From NCBI GenBank assembly GCA_013042995.1, contig JABDPB010000118.1:1-34968 (forward strand): 34,968 bases of DNA, given 5' to 3'. This document shows, one piece after another, positions 1 through 8,200 of this stretch (position 1 is the stretch's first letter; every line of letters begins with the position of its first letter). Under the pieces are notes generated by a model that saw only the letters and a list, made by a program, of their open reading frames with translations, ran no database searches and had not been told where the DNA came from. The stretch is from Ignavibacteriaceae bacterium. Its GTDB lineage: Bacteria; Bacteroidota; Ignavibacteria; Ignavibacteriales; Ignavibacteriaceae. A program made the translations under genes and the position numbers.

Positions 1-601
1 TTGAACCACTATTAATTGTAAAAATCGTAAAGTCATCATATCCTCCCTGCTGGTCGTTCATAAAAACTCGTATGTCAGCAGGGATTTCATTTGGCACAAT
101 AAAATCACTCCAACCGTCGCCATCGAGGTCACCGGCATAAGTGCCATAAGTTTGAATCCAGCCTTCGCTAAGCTGCCGTACATTAATTGTTTGAGTGCGT
201 GTTAAATTCATCGTGCCTGGTAGAGTTCTTATCCAAAAATTCCACGCAAAACCTGACGGAAGAAAGTTACCCTCTTTGTCTTTTATTCCTTTCGATAAAG
301 AAACCGTAATCCATTCACCGTAAAAAAAGTTTTTATCTGGATCGAAATGGAGTGTCGTTGAGTCGTTTGAGATAGAAATTGTACCTTTGTGAACACCCGA
401 CCATCTACCCCATACCTGAAATGTAGTATCATTGATAGAATTAATATCAAATGAACTGTTAAAATTAATTGCAATTTCCGTTTCAGGAAGCGAACTCATA
501 GACTGGGTTGCAGGCAGAATGTCGTTGACCGAAAATTCACCTTGTGCCACTATTGACAAGTTTAGAAGTATGACAGCTAAAGCTATAAAGTATATTCTCA
601 T
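1..601 (-). CDS. Secreted protein with Ig-like N-terminus and FG-GAP/VCBS-type repeat (3' end outside window)
   Basis: Reading leftward from the ATG at 601-599, an open frame runs off the window edge for 200 codons without a stop. It starts MRIYFIALAVILLNLSIVAQ, a clear signal peptide. A bacterial Ig-like (Big_5-like) stretch follows, with phrases such as LPETEIAINFNSSFD and FYGEWITVSLSKGIKDKEG. After that comes an FG-GAP/VCBS-like unit, GDLDGDGWSDFIVPN, whose DxDxDG loop is the usual calcium-binding element of these beta-propeller repeats. An AG-rich ribosome binding site (AGAGAGAG) lies just upstream. Proteins of this build in this phylum are exported and often end in a T9SS sorting domain; the end is not visible here. 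The function is unknown and probably adhesive or carbohydrate-related. The gene diverges from the C1 peptidase gene. Confidence 0.85.
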   Translation of the reverse strand, partial: MRIYFIALAVILLNLSIVAQGEFSVNDILPATQSMSSLPETEIAINFNSSFDINSINDTTFQVWGRWSGVHKGTISISNDSTTLHFDPDKNFFYGEWITVSLSKGIKDKEGNFLPSGFAWNFWIRTLPGTMNLTRTQTINVRQLSEGWIQTYGTYAGDLDGDGWSDFIVPNEIPADIRVFMNDQQGGYDDFTIFTINSGS

Positions 602-616
602 TTTCTCTCTCTTATT

Positions 617-647
617 TTTGACACAGAATATAACCCATTTATTTTTG
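617..647 (+). promoter_or_regulatory. Bacteroidota-type promoter (TTTG-N19-TATTTTTG)
   Basis: TTTG at 617-620 and TATTTTTG at 640-647 are separated by 19 bases, a full match to the -33/-7 consensus TTTG-N19/21-TAnnTTTG of this phylum. It reads toward the C1 peptidase and would leave a leader of about 110 bases. A second perfect -7 element, TAGCTTTG, lies at 690-697 without an obvious -33 partner. Confidence 0.5.
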
Positions 648-700
648 AAATAAACATGACTAAAATAGTTCTTCGCTTAGAAGCCCATTTAGCTTTGAAA
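634..700 (+). repeat. 17-bp direct repeat in promoter region
   Basis: CCCATTTATTTTTGAAA (634-650) recurs as CCCATTTAGCTTTGAAA (684-700). They match at 15 of 17 positions and are spaced exactly 50 bp start to start. Each copy contains a TAnnTTTG -7 element, so this could be a duplicated promoter or an operator pair. Confidence 0.55.
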
Positions 701-761
701 GCGATTATTTTTAATTTTAATCTGTAAATAATTTTATTTAGTGAAATCTGCAGGAACAAAT

Positions 762-2003
762 ATGAATAATTCAGTTATACCATTGCTCGTGGTTTTTAGT
801 TTTTTCTTTTCAATATCAATTTTATCACAGGATGAAACAGACAAAGGAATTTTTGTACAAGAAAAGGATGGTTACTATCAAAATGAAATATTAAAAAGTG
901 TAGAAGATTTTGCAGAACCCAAAGAGAAAAAGAAAAAATTATTTAAACTTGATTTTTATGGAATGGATCTGCCAAAATCAAAAGATGAGTTTACAAGTTA
1001 CTGGTTTAACGAGCCTGTTTCGCAAGGAAGAACAGGAACATGCTGGTGTTTTTCAACTACTTCATTTTTTGAATCAGAAGTTTACAGGCTGCATGGAAAG
1101 AAAGTAAAACTTTCAGAAATGTACACGGCTTATTGGGAGTATGTAGAAAAAGCAAAAAGATTTATTAAAGAACGTGGCAGTTCTGCATTTGCAGAAGGTT
1201 CGGAAGCGAATGCTGTCCCGAGAATATGGAAATTGTACGGCATCGTTCCAATCGAAGCTTACACCGGTTTGCAGCCCGGGCAAAAGTTTCACGATCATAA
1301 AGCCATGTTTAAAGAAATGAAGAAATATCTGAAAAGCATTCAATCCACAAATGCGTGGAACGAGGAAGAAGCAATTACAGTTATCAAATCAATTTTAAAT
1401 CATTATATAGGTGAGCCGCCTTCCGAGTTTTATTTTGAAAGTAAAAAATATTCCCCGAATGAATTCCTGAACGAATATATTCAATTAAATCTTGATGATT
1501 ACGTTGATATACTTTCCTACATGCAGCAGCCTTACTATCAGCAGGTTGAATATGAAGTTCCTGATAATTGGTGGCACAGCGATATCTACTACAATGTTCC
1601 TCTAAATGCTTTTATGGATGCACTTAAAAATGCAATCCGAAATGGTTACACTATGACTATCGGTGGAGATGTTTCTGAAGCTGGGTATGATTCCTGGAAC
1701 AAAGTGGGAGTAATTCCTACATTTGATATTCCATCTGAATACATTGATGAAAGTGCAAGACAGTTCCGTTTTAGCAACAAAACTACAACTGATGATCATG
1801 GTATTCATTTAGTGGGCTATATAGAAAAAGATGGAGTTGATTGGTATTTAATAAAAGATTCAGGTTCTGGTTCGCGGAATATTGGTGACAAGGGATTTTA
1901 CTTTTATCATGAAGATTATATTAAGCTAAAGATTATGGATTTTATGGTTCATAAAGATGCGGTTGAAAACATTTTAAAGAAGTTTAAAGAACAGATTAAG
2001 TAA
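762..2003 (+). CDS. Secreted C1-family (bleomycin hydrolase-like) cysteine peptidase
   Basis: A papain-fold cysteine peptidase or aminopeptidase, 413 residues when started at ATG 762. The in-frame GTG at 741 is less likely because AGGA (752-755) sits 6 bases before 762 and a signal peptide begins there (MNNSVIPLLVVFSFFFSIS). The nucleophile motif is QGRTGTCWCFST with Cys94. The helix after it (SFFESEVYRLHGKKVKLSEMY) is typical of the Peptidase_C1_2 family. The catalytic histidine is probably His349 in DDHGIHLVGY. The third catalytic position, normally Asn in KNSWG, reads KDSGSGS, so Asp366 replaces Asn and the following Trp is missing. Cys96, two residues after the nucleophile, is also unusual. 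There is no T9SS sorting domain, so it probably stays in the periplasm. Activity is likely but not certain because of the altered third residue. Confidence 0.85.
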   Translation: MNNSVIPLLVVFSFFFSISILSQDETDKGIFVQEKDGYYQNEILKSVEDFAEPKEKKKKLFKLDFYGMDLPKSKDEFTSYWFNEPVSQGRTGTCWCFSTTSFFESEVYRLHGKKVKLSEMYTAYWEYVEKAKRFIKERGSSAFAEGSEANAVPRIWKLYGIVPIEAYTGLQPGQKFHDHKAMFKEMKKYLKSIQSTNAWNEEEAITVIKSILNHYIGEPPSEFYFESKKYSPNEFLNEYIQLNLDDYVDILSYMQQPYYQQVEYEVPDNWWHSDIYYNVPLNAFMDALKNAIRNGYTMTIGGDVSEAGYDSWNKVGVIPTFDIPSEYIDESARQFRFSNKTTTDDHGIHLVGYIEKDGVDWYLIKDSGSGSRNIGDKGFYFYHEDYIKLKIMDFMVHKDAVENILKKFKEQIK

Positions 2004-2008
2004 AATTT

Positions 2009-2075
2009 ATCATGCTGAACTTGATTCAGCATCTCAAGAAATAATTTAAAGATCCCGAAACAAGTTCTGGATGAC
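2009..2075. repeat. Interspersed double-hairpin repeat (TGCTGAA...TTCAGCA type)
   Basis: The left half has TGCTGAA (2013-2019) paired with TTCAGCA (2025-2031) over a 5-base loop. The right half has ATCCCGAA (2052-2059) paired with TTCTGGAT (2065-2072), one mismatch, also with a 5-base loop. The outer 15 bases of each half (2009-2023 and 2061-2075) are also complementary to each other at 12 of 15 positions. It resembles interspersed repeats I know from Bacteroidota-type genomes. It lies between two convergent genes and could serve as a weak transcription stop. Confidence 0.6.
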
Positions 2076-2086
2076 TATAAAAGAGA

Positions 2087-2587
2087 TTACTCCTGCGGCT
2101 CCATTCCGTAACCTGCCCACTCCTCTTTTGCAGGACCATAAACGCCAGGTACTTTTAATCCTGCAAGTCTCATTACAACAGTTAGCTGTGCACGATGATG
2201 GATTTGATGCGTAACCAGTACTCCTAATGTTTTTCCCCTTGCCCACTTTTGTCCATACATATCATCTTCAATCTTAAGACTTTCATTGTTCCATTTTTCA
2301 GAAATCTCTTTCAACATTTCATCGGATGTTCTTTTATATTCATTAATTATTTCTTTGGTAGTTGAAGGGACGGGTGCATTTTCATCGACAGATTCGAATG
2401 TTAAACCTGTTCGATGAGACATTTCGCTAACTGAAATTACAATGTGCCAGGCAAGTCTGCCTACAGTACGAATATCATCACTAAATTTTTTAGAAAGTGA
2501 TTCATCGGTAAGATTGTTAAATACTTTTATCGTTGAATCTGATTCATATTTCCAATTCTCTATGAAATCAGATAATCTATAATACAT
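2087..2587 (-). CDS. DinB-family protein
   Basis: 166 residues, the normal size for a DinB/YfiT-like four-helix bundle. Three metal-ligand histidines are in the expected places: His48 in RLAWHIV, and His127 and His131 in THQIHHRAQ. The motif ends with RLAGLKVPGVYG, typical of the family. DinB-like proteins bind a divalent metal; some are thiol-dependent transferases using bacillithiol or mycothiol, but the substrate here cannot be told from sequence. It starts 30 bp after the valS stop on the same strand, so the two are probably co-transcribed. The interspersed repeat lies just beyond its stop. It is probably cytoplasmic, with no signal peptide. Confidence 0.8.
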   Translation of the reverse strand: MYYRLSDFIENWKYESDSTIKVFNNLTDESLSKKFSDDIRTVGRLAWHIVISVSEMSHRTGLTFESVDENAPVPSTTKEIINEYKRTSDEMLKEISEKWNNESLKIEDDMYGQKWARGKTLGVLVTHQIHHRAQLTVVMRLAGLKVPGVYGPAKEEWAGYGMEPQE

Positions 2588-2617
2588 AATTGCATCTTTT
2601 AGGTCTTGTTGATTTAT

Positions 2618-5233
2618 TCAATTCAAGTTCGTTAGAATCTCTTTTAGCTTAGTAACGTTTTCACTCCAATCTTTTTGCTTTGATCTTTCCCTTTCAACAA
2701 CATCTTCAGGAGCGTTGTTCACAAACTTTTCATTCGAAAGTTTTTTTTCAATTCCTGCAAGTGAACTTTCCAACCGTGTAATTTCTTTTTGAAGTCTTTT
2801 CCTTTCAACATTCAGATCAATTAGCCCTTCGAGCGGAACATAAATTTCAGATGATTTAACAACCGCTGAAGCGCAAGCTTTTGGTTTTTCTATTTTTTCT
2901 CCAAAGGAAAGCTCTTCAACCTTTGCAAGTTTTTTAATGTATTCAACCTGATGATTTTGTACCTCACTGGATTTCATTCGTACAGTTATTTTTTTTGATG
3001 GTGGAATGTTCATCTCACCGCGTATATTTCTGAGCGCGGTTACAACATTCTGCACAGTTTCCATTTCAGCATCTGCAGAGGGTTTGATTAAAGATTTATC
3101 TGCCTTGGGATATTCTGAAATTGATATACTTTCACCATCTCTTCTCTTATGAGTTAATTGCCACAATTCTTCTGTTATAAAAGGCATAAAGGGATGAACA
3201 ATCTTCAACAGTCCCTCAAAAATTGAAAGTGCTCTCGTTAAAACTGCAGATTTTAATTCTTCATCTTCTGCATAAAGCCTGCTTTTAATCATTTCCACAT
3301 ACCAATCGCAAAAGTCATTCCACACAAATGAGTAAATTATTTTTGTTGCGTTATTTACTTCAAAATTTTTATAAGCTTCATCCAAATTCTTTAATGTTTC
3401 ATTGCATCTTGAAATTATCCATTCATCTGCAAAATCTTTGTGAGCATCTTTTAATTTTTCATCAACAGAAATGTTCTCAGCATTCATCAATAGAAATCTT
3501 CCTGCATTCCATATTTTATTTGCAAAGTTTCTGCCGTGCTCACATTCATCAGTACTAAACAAAACATCCTGCCCAAGCGGAGCTAAATAAAGTGCAGTAA
3601 ATCGCAATGCATCCGCGCCATAATCTCGAATCACATCCAGCGGATCAGGAGAGTTGCCGAGAGATTTGCTCATCTTCCTGCCCTGTATATCGCGGATAAC
3701 ACTGGTAAAATAAACATCGCTGAATGGAATATCTTTTTTAAAATACATTCCAGCAATTATCATTCTTGCAACCCAAAAGAAAATAATATCGGGCGCTGTT
3801 ACAAGAGTGTTAGTTGGATAGTAATAATCCTGCTCTTTTTTTGTTGGAAAGATTGCATGTGCCCACAACCAACTCGAAGCCCATGTATCTAATACATCTT
3901 CATCCTGAATCCAGTTGTCTAAATCATTTGGTGGTTCAACTGTGCAATATACTTGATTAGTCTTTTTATGATACCAAACCGGTATTCGGTGACCCCACCA
4001 AAGCTGTCGCGATATGCACCAGTCTTTTATATTATTCATCCAATGAAAGAAAGTTTTTTCCCAATGCTGCGGATAAAATTTTATTTTACCATCTTTTACA
4101 GCATCAATCGCAGGCTTAGCCAGCTCATCCATTTTCATAAACCATTGCTCTGAGAGATATGGCTCGATGGGAACGTTGCCCCGTTCAGAATATCCAACCT
4201 TATTTTGATAGTCTTCAATTTTTTCAACTAGATTATTATCTTCAAACCACTGGACTACTCTCTTTCTTGCATCATATCTATCAAGATTTCTAAAACTTTC
4301 CGGAACATTATCGTTGGTCGAAGCATCATCCTTAAAGATATTAACTATCTCAAGCTTGTGCCGCGTTCCCATATCGTAGTCGTTAATATCGTGAGCTGGA
4401 GTTACCTTTACTGCGCCAGTTCCAAATTCCATATCAACATATTCATCTGCAAAAATTGGAATTTCTCTTTCCGCAATAGGCAGCTTGACTTTTTTGCCAA
4501 TCAAGTGTTTGTATCTTTCATCATTCGGATTAAATGCAACACCTGTATCACCTAGCATCGTTTCAGGACGTGTGGTTGCAACTATGATATGTTCATCAGA
4601 ATCCATAACAGGATACCTGAAATACCAAAGCTTTCCATTTACTGTTTTGTAAAGAACTTCTTCATCTGAAATTGCAGACTTGTTTGCAGGATCCCAGTTT
4701 ACCATTCGGTAACCGCGGTATATTTTTCTGTCATTGTAAAGTTCAACGAATGCTTTTATAACTTCGCGGTAATAATCATCATCCATTGTAAAGCGCTCGC
4801 GTTCCCAATCACAGCTTACACCAAGTTTTTTAAGCTGTTGAATTATTATTCCGCCGTACTGTTCTTTCCACTGCCAGCAATGCTTTAAAAATTCTTCTCT
4901 GCCTATATCGTATTTACTTATTCCTTTTTCTACTAAGAATTTTGTTACTTTTGTTTCCGTTGCGATAGATGCATGATCTGTTCCCGGAACCCAGCAGGTA
5001 TTGTAGCCCTGCATCCGCTTTAAGCGAATGAATACATCCTGAATTGTGTTATTAAGTATGTGTCCCATTGTAAGCATACCTGTTACGTTTGGCGGTGGAA
5101 TGGCTATTGTAAACGGTGGTTTTTCGTTTGGCTCAGAGCTGAAAATCTTTTTATCAAGCCAGTATTTGTGCCATTTATCCTCTGTTTTTGAAGGATCGTA
5201 TGTTTTAGGGATTTCTTTTTGTTTATTAGTCAT
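2618..5233 (-). CDS. valS: Valine--tRNA ligase
   Basis: Class I aminoacyl-tRNA synthetase that attaches valine to tRNA-Val in the cytoplasm. 871 residues, full length. The ATP-binding HIGH region is PPPNVTGMLTMGH, with the tetrad TMGH at 55-58 (Thr in place of the first His). The KMSKS loop is intact at 520-524 (RKMSKSLGN). The editing-domain phrase TTRPETMLGDTGVAFNP is present, as are the GTDHAS and DTWASSWLW signatures. The C-terminus is the coiled coil usual for ValRS (VERKRLQKEITRLESSL onward), which distinguishes it from IleRS and LeuRS. A candidate promoter lies 30 bp upstream. The DinB gene follows closely. Confidence 0.97.
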   Translation of the reverse strand: MTNKQKEIPKTYDPSKTEDKWHKYWLDKKIFSSEPNEKPPFTIAIPPPNVTGMLTMGHILNNTIQDVFIRLKRMQGYNTCWVPGTDHASIATETKVTKFLVEKGISKYDIGREEFLKHCWQWKEQYGGIIIQQLKKLGVSCDWERERFTMDDDYYREVIKAFVELYNDRKIYRGYRMVNWDPANKSAISDEEVLYKTVNGKLWYFRYPVMDSDEHIIVATTRPETMLGDTGVAFNPNDERYKHLIGKKVKLPIAEREIPIFADEYVDMEFGTGAVKVTPAHDINDYDMGTRHKLEIVNIFKDDASTNDNVPESFRNLDRYDARKRVVQWFEDNNLVEKIEDYQNKVGYSERGNVPIEPYLSEQWFMKMDELAKPAIDAVKDGKIKFYPQHWEKTFFHWMNNIKDWCISRQLWWGHRIPVWYHKKTNQVYCTVEPPNDLDNWIQDEDVLDTWASSWLWAHAIFPTKKEQDYYYPTNTLVTAPDIIFFWVARMIIAGMYFKKDIPFSDVYFTSVIRDIQGRKMSKSLGNSPDPLDVIRDYGADALRFTALYLAPLGQDVLFSTDECEHGRNFANKIWNAGRFLLMNAENISVDEKLKDAHKDFADEWIISRCNETLKNLDEAYKNFEVNNATKIIYSFVWNDFCDWYVEMIKSRLYAEDEELKSAVLTRALSIFEGLLKIVHPFMPFITEELWQLTHKRRDGESISISEYPKADKSLIKPSADAEMETVQNVVTALRNIRGEMNIPPSKKITVRMKSSEVQNHQVEYIKKLAKVEELSFGEKIEKPKACASAVVKSSEIYVPLEGLIDLNVERKRLQKEITRLESSLAGIEKKLSNEKFVNNAPEDVVERERSKQKDWSENVTKLKEILTNLN

Positions 5234-5262
5234 TTATTATTTGAAAAGCTAATTGTGAGTGG

Positions 5263-5270
5263 CAAATATA
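5263..5270 (-). promoter_or_regulatory. Candidate -7 element for valS (TATATTTG on minus strand)
   Basis: Read on the minus strand, TATATTTG is a perfect TAnnTTTG -7 box, 29 bases before the valS ATG. The nearest TTG upstream is 24 bases away, wider than the usual spacing, so the promoter call rests on the -7 box alone. Confidence 0.35.
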
Positions 5271-5293
5271 AATAAAAAAGAATAGTGGATGAT

Positions 5294-5938
5294 TCAATCC
5301 TCAATCAAATAAAGATAGTTAGGGATTTTAACCTGTATTCCATGGTAATCACCTTTAAGATCGCTCCACTGGTCGCCCACTGTTGCAACAATTTCATAGC
5401 CTTTTTCTATTAATTCTTTCCGTTTGGAGCTTTTAAACTCCGTGGCTGAAAGTTCGTATTCGTGTTCTCTTTGTGTAATTAATGTATCGAAAGTTGTGTA
5501 GCCCTCATTTATCAGATTTTTATATGTTACTTCGTATTCGGGAATGTTTCTGCCTGTTAGAAAAATTATTTTTGCTCCCCTAGAAAGCAGGTGATCATAA
5601 AGATCCTTTACGTGCTGAATTGCTGGAGCTTTTAGTTCTTTGTTCCATTGCTTGTTCATTTCATAAATATATCCAAATCCCATCAGCTCAGCTAAACCGT
5701 AATTATCTAATACTGTTTCATCAACATCAAAAATAACAACTGAGTTTTCTTTAATCGCTACTTCATCAAATTTCTTTTTGGCAGCTTCAATAACTGCGTT
5801 TAGTTCCTCATCGTACTTGCCTGATTCGTAATATCGTTTCACTTCCTCTCTGGCTGTAGAAAGGTTAACAGGTCTTTGGGTTCCACAGGAAAGTAAAAAT
5901 AAGGTTAGTGTAATTGTAATGTAGAAATAGATTTTCAT
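5294..5938 (-). CDS. HAD-superfamily acid phosphatase, lipoprotein (class B / subfamily IIIB-like)
   Basis: 214 residues from ATG 5938. The open frame extends to 5989, but that would overlap the esterase gene and hide the signal peptide. The 5938 start gives MKIYFYITITLTLFLLSC with lipobox Cys18, so the protein should be a lipoprotein at the cell envelope. The HAD motif I is IFDVDETVLDN with Asp71 (nucleophile) and Asp73. Motif II is IIFLTGRN and motif IV is VGDQWSDL. This pattern matches Acid_phosphat_B-type phosphatases (e (P4)-like), which strip phosphate from nucleotides or other small phosphomonoesters. The substrate is not readable from sequence. The start lies 2 bases after the esterase stop, so the genes are probably translated together. 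Confidence 0.85.
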   Translation of the reverse strand: MKIYFYITITLTLFLLSCGTQRPVNLSTAREEVKRYYESGKYDEELNAVIEAAKKKFDEVAIKENSVVIFDVDETVLDNYGLAELMGFGYIYEMNKQWNKELKAPAIQHVKDLYDHLLSRGAKIIFLTGRNIPEYEVTYKNLINEGYTTFDTLITQREHEYELSATEFKSSKRKELIEKGYEIVATVGDQWSDLKGDYHGIQVKIPNYLYLIED

Positions 5939-5940
5939 TT

Positions 5941-6732
5941 TTAATTTCCAAAAAAGTATAACAATGGTCGCTCTAGTCGTTTCGCCCATTCTGATTCATT
6001 ATGCTCTGCACCTGGTGCATAAAAATAATCAATATCAGTTCCGATTATATAACCAAGCTGTGTGAGTTTGCAGAACATTTTCTGCCCTCTAAGCAAACCG
6101 TCTTCACCGTGATCAATATAAAATTTTATATGTTTTTTTTCTCCTTCGTATTCATCAATGGTTTTAAATATTTTCTCATCGTTGTAATAGAAAGAGCTGG
6201 ACATACATCCTGCCATTCCAAAAACCTCTGTATGTTTCCACGCAGCTAAAAATGAAATCAACCCTCCCATAGATGAGCCGATGATTGCTGTGTGTTGCTT
6301 ATCGCTTAACGTTCTGTAATTAGAATCAACAAAAGATTTTAATTCTTCAACTAAAAATTTTAAATATTTTTTTCCTTTTTCAGAATCACTGTACTCTTCC
6401 AAACGATCATCTGAATTATAGATTCCAACGACTATAATTTCTTTCATTTTATATTCACTAATCAATCGTGTTAATGTTTCATCTACCTGCCAGTCCTTGC
6501 CAGCGTACGCTGTTTTTGGATCAATTAAATTTTGTCCATCGTGCATATAAAGAACAGGATATTGCCTGTCCTTACTATTGTTATATCCCGGTGGAAGCCA
6601 TACAAAAAAATCGCGCTTGCTCTCTAAGTTGTGTGAATAACTTTCGCGATGATACTGAACATTTCCGATTACTGCTTCGGAGTCTGTTCTTTTTTTTCTT
6701 AAAAATTTTCTTCTTCTTTTAAAGAATAGCAT
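5941..6732 (-). CDS. Alpha/beta-hydrolase, putative esterase (esterase D / enterochelin esterase-like)
   Basis: 263 residues with the alpha/beta-hydrolase layout of the Esterase (PF00756) family. The opening region DFFVWLPPGYNNSKDRQYPVLYMHDGQN is typical of that family. The nucleophile elbow is IGSSMGGL with Ser154. The acid is probably Asp208 or Asp211 (FYIDHGEDG) and the base His244 (PGAEHNESEW). The first 15 residues are very basic (FKRRRKFLRKKR) and there is no convincing signal peptide, so it is probably cytoplasmic. Relatives hydrolyse acyl esters, S-formylglutathione or siderophore esters; the substrate is not clear here. It leads an operon with the acid-phosphatase lipoprotein. Confidence 0.8.
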   Translation of the reverse strand: MLFFKRRRKFLRKKRTDSEAVIGNVQYHRESYSHNLESKRDFFVWLPPGYNNSKDRQYPVLYMHDGQNLIDPKTAYAGKDWQVDETLTRLISEYKMKEIIVVGIYNSDDRLEEYSDSEKGKKYLKFLVEELKSFVDSNYRTLSDKQHTAIIGSSMGGLISFLAAWKHTEVFGMAGCMSSSFYYNDEKIFKTIDEYEGEKKHIKFYIDHGEDGLLRGQKMFCKLTQLGYIIGTDIDYFYAPGAEHNESEWAKRLERPLLYFFGN

Positions 6733-6922
6733 TTATAGTACTGAGTTTTTTATATAAGTGAAAGAGTAAAAATAACAATCAGGAGTGTTTATTTGAAGAA
6801 ATTTACACTATTGTTGGATATAATTTTCCTGTAAAAACTGCTGAAATAATGGATTATTGTTGCAATTTTACGGATTTTAGTAATTCATATTCTGAAAATT
6901 TTAAACGGAGCTGTGAGCATTT

Positions 6923-8170
6923 ATGGCAACTATTAAACCCTTCAAAGCACTGCGCCCCAAAAATGAAATTGCACCGACAGTTGCAAGTGTTCCTTATGAT
7001 GTTGTAAATAGAGAAGAAGCTAAGGCGCTTGCTGGAGCTAACAAACTTTCGTTTTTACACGTAACAAGATCAGAAATAGATTTACCCGATGATGTTAGTC
7101 CCTATGCAAAAGAAGTTTACACAAAAGCAAAAGAAAATTTAAATGAGTTGAGAGTGTCTGCTCCGCTTATAGTTGATGACAAACCGCATTTTTATTTATA
7201 TCGTTTAATAATGGATGGAAGATCGCAAGTAGGACTTGCCGCAACTTTTGCTGTGGATGATTATGACAACAATATAATTTTGAAGCACGAAAAAACTCGT
7301 AAAGTAAAAGAAGACGATAGAACGAATCATATTGTAAATACAGAAACCCAAACGGGGATTGTTTTTTTAACTTACAGGGGAACGGATACAATTAATAAAA
7401 TTATTGAAGAAACAATTTCAAAACAATCTCCCGAATATGATTTTGCATCGCCTGACGGAATTCAGCATACAGTTTGGATTTTACCAGATGAGCACAACAA
7501 GACTTTTGTAGATCAGTTTGCAAAGATTAATCAGATTTATGTTGCAGATGGTCATCATCGTGCAAAAAGTGCAAGCAGAGCAAGAGAAGAAAAAAGGAAA
7601 GCAAATCCTAACCACAACGGAAGTGAAGAATACAATTATTTTATCGCAGTAGTTTTCCCTGGTGATCAATTAAAAATCTTACCATATAACCGTATGGTTT
7701 TCGATTTAAATCGTTTTAGTAAAAATGATTTTTTAAATGAAATAAATGAAAAGTTTGAAGTTGAAAAAACATCAGAAAAAGAACCAAAAGAAAAAAATAA
7801 TTTTTGCATGTATTTAGACAGGCAATGGTATCATTTAAAGACAAGGGATTCTGTTTTAGCAAGCCTGTCGTTAACAAAATCAGTTGGTGAAAAACTTGAT
7901 GTGAGCATATTGCAAAACTTTTTGCTTCATCCGGTACTTGGAATTGAAGATCCGCGCACAAGTGATAGAATTGATTTCATAGGCGGAATACGAGGTACAA
8001 AAGAGCTTGAAAAATTAGTTGATTCAGGTAAAGCTGCTGTGGCTTTTTCGCTTTACCCGGTATCGGTACAAGATTTAATGAAAATTTCTGATGCCGGCGA
8101 AATTATGCCGCCCAAATCTACCTGGTTTGAACCAAAATTAAGAGATGGATTATTAACTCATTTAATCTAA
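6923..8170 (+). CDS. DUF1015-family protein
   Basis: 415 residues, the standard length for DUF1015. Family hallmarks are the opening IKPFKALRP, the phrase SVPYDVVNREEAKALA, LKHEKTRKVKEDDR, and the conserved loop VADGHHRAKSASR near residue 210. The biochemical role of the family is not established as far as I know. The gene sits 30 bp upstream of serC, and this pairing suggests a role in serine or phosphoserine metabolism. The DGHHRxxxA loop resembles the active loop of ParB/sulfiredoxin-fold proteins, a fold that includes an archaeal serine kinase; that link is my inference. ATG 6923 was chosen because the conserved N-terminus begins there; GGAG lies at 6907-6910. Cytoplasmic. Confidence 0.9.
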   Translation: MATIKPFKALRPKNEIAPTVASVPYDVVNREEAKALAGANKLSFLHVTRSEIDLPDDVSPYAKEVYTKAKENLNELRVSAPLIVDDKPHFYLYRLIMDGRSQVGLAATFAVDDYDNNIILKHEKTRKVKEDDRTNHIVNTETQTGIVFLTYRGTDTINKIIEETISKQSPEYDFASPDGIQHTVWILPDEHNKTFVDQFAKINQIYVADGHHRAKSASRAREEKRKANPNHNGSEEYNYFIAVVFPGDQLKILPYNRMVFDLNRFSKNDFLNEINEKFEVEKTSEKEPKEKNNFCMYLDRQWYHLKTRDSVLASLSLTKSVGEKLDVSILQNFLLHPVLGIEDPRTSDRIDFIGGIRGTKELEKLVDSGKAAVAFSLYPVSVQDLMKISDAGEIMPPKSTWFEPKLRDGLLTHLI

Positions 8171-8200
8171 ATAGAACAAGCATTTAAAGAGGAAAATATA

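Noticed and set aside
432..653. 73-residue open frame on the plus strand
   Set aside because: It is antisense to the secreted FG-GAP-type gene (1-601, -), which has a signal peptide and recognisable domains; the plus-strand peptide has neither.
5939..5989. Longer N-terminus for the acid phosphatase (start at 5989)
   Set aside because: It would overlap the esterase gene and put 17 residues before an otherwise ideal lipoprotein signal; the ATG at 5938 is a standard start 2 bases after the esterase stop.
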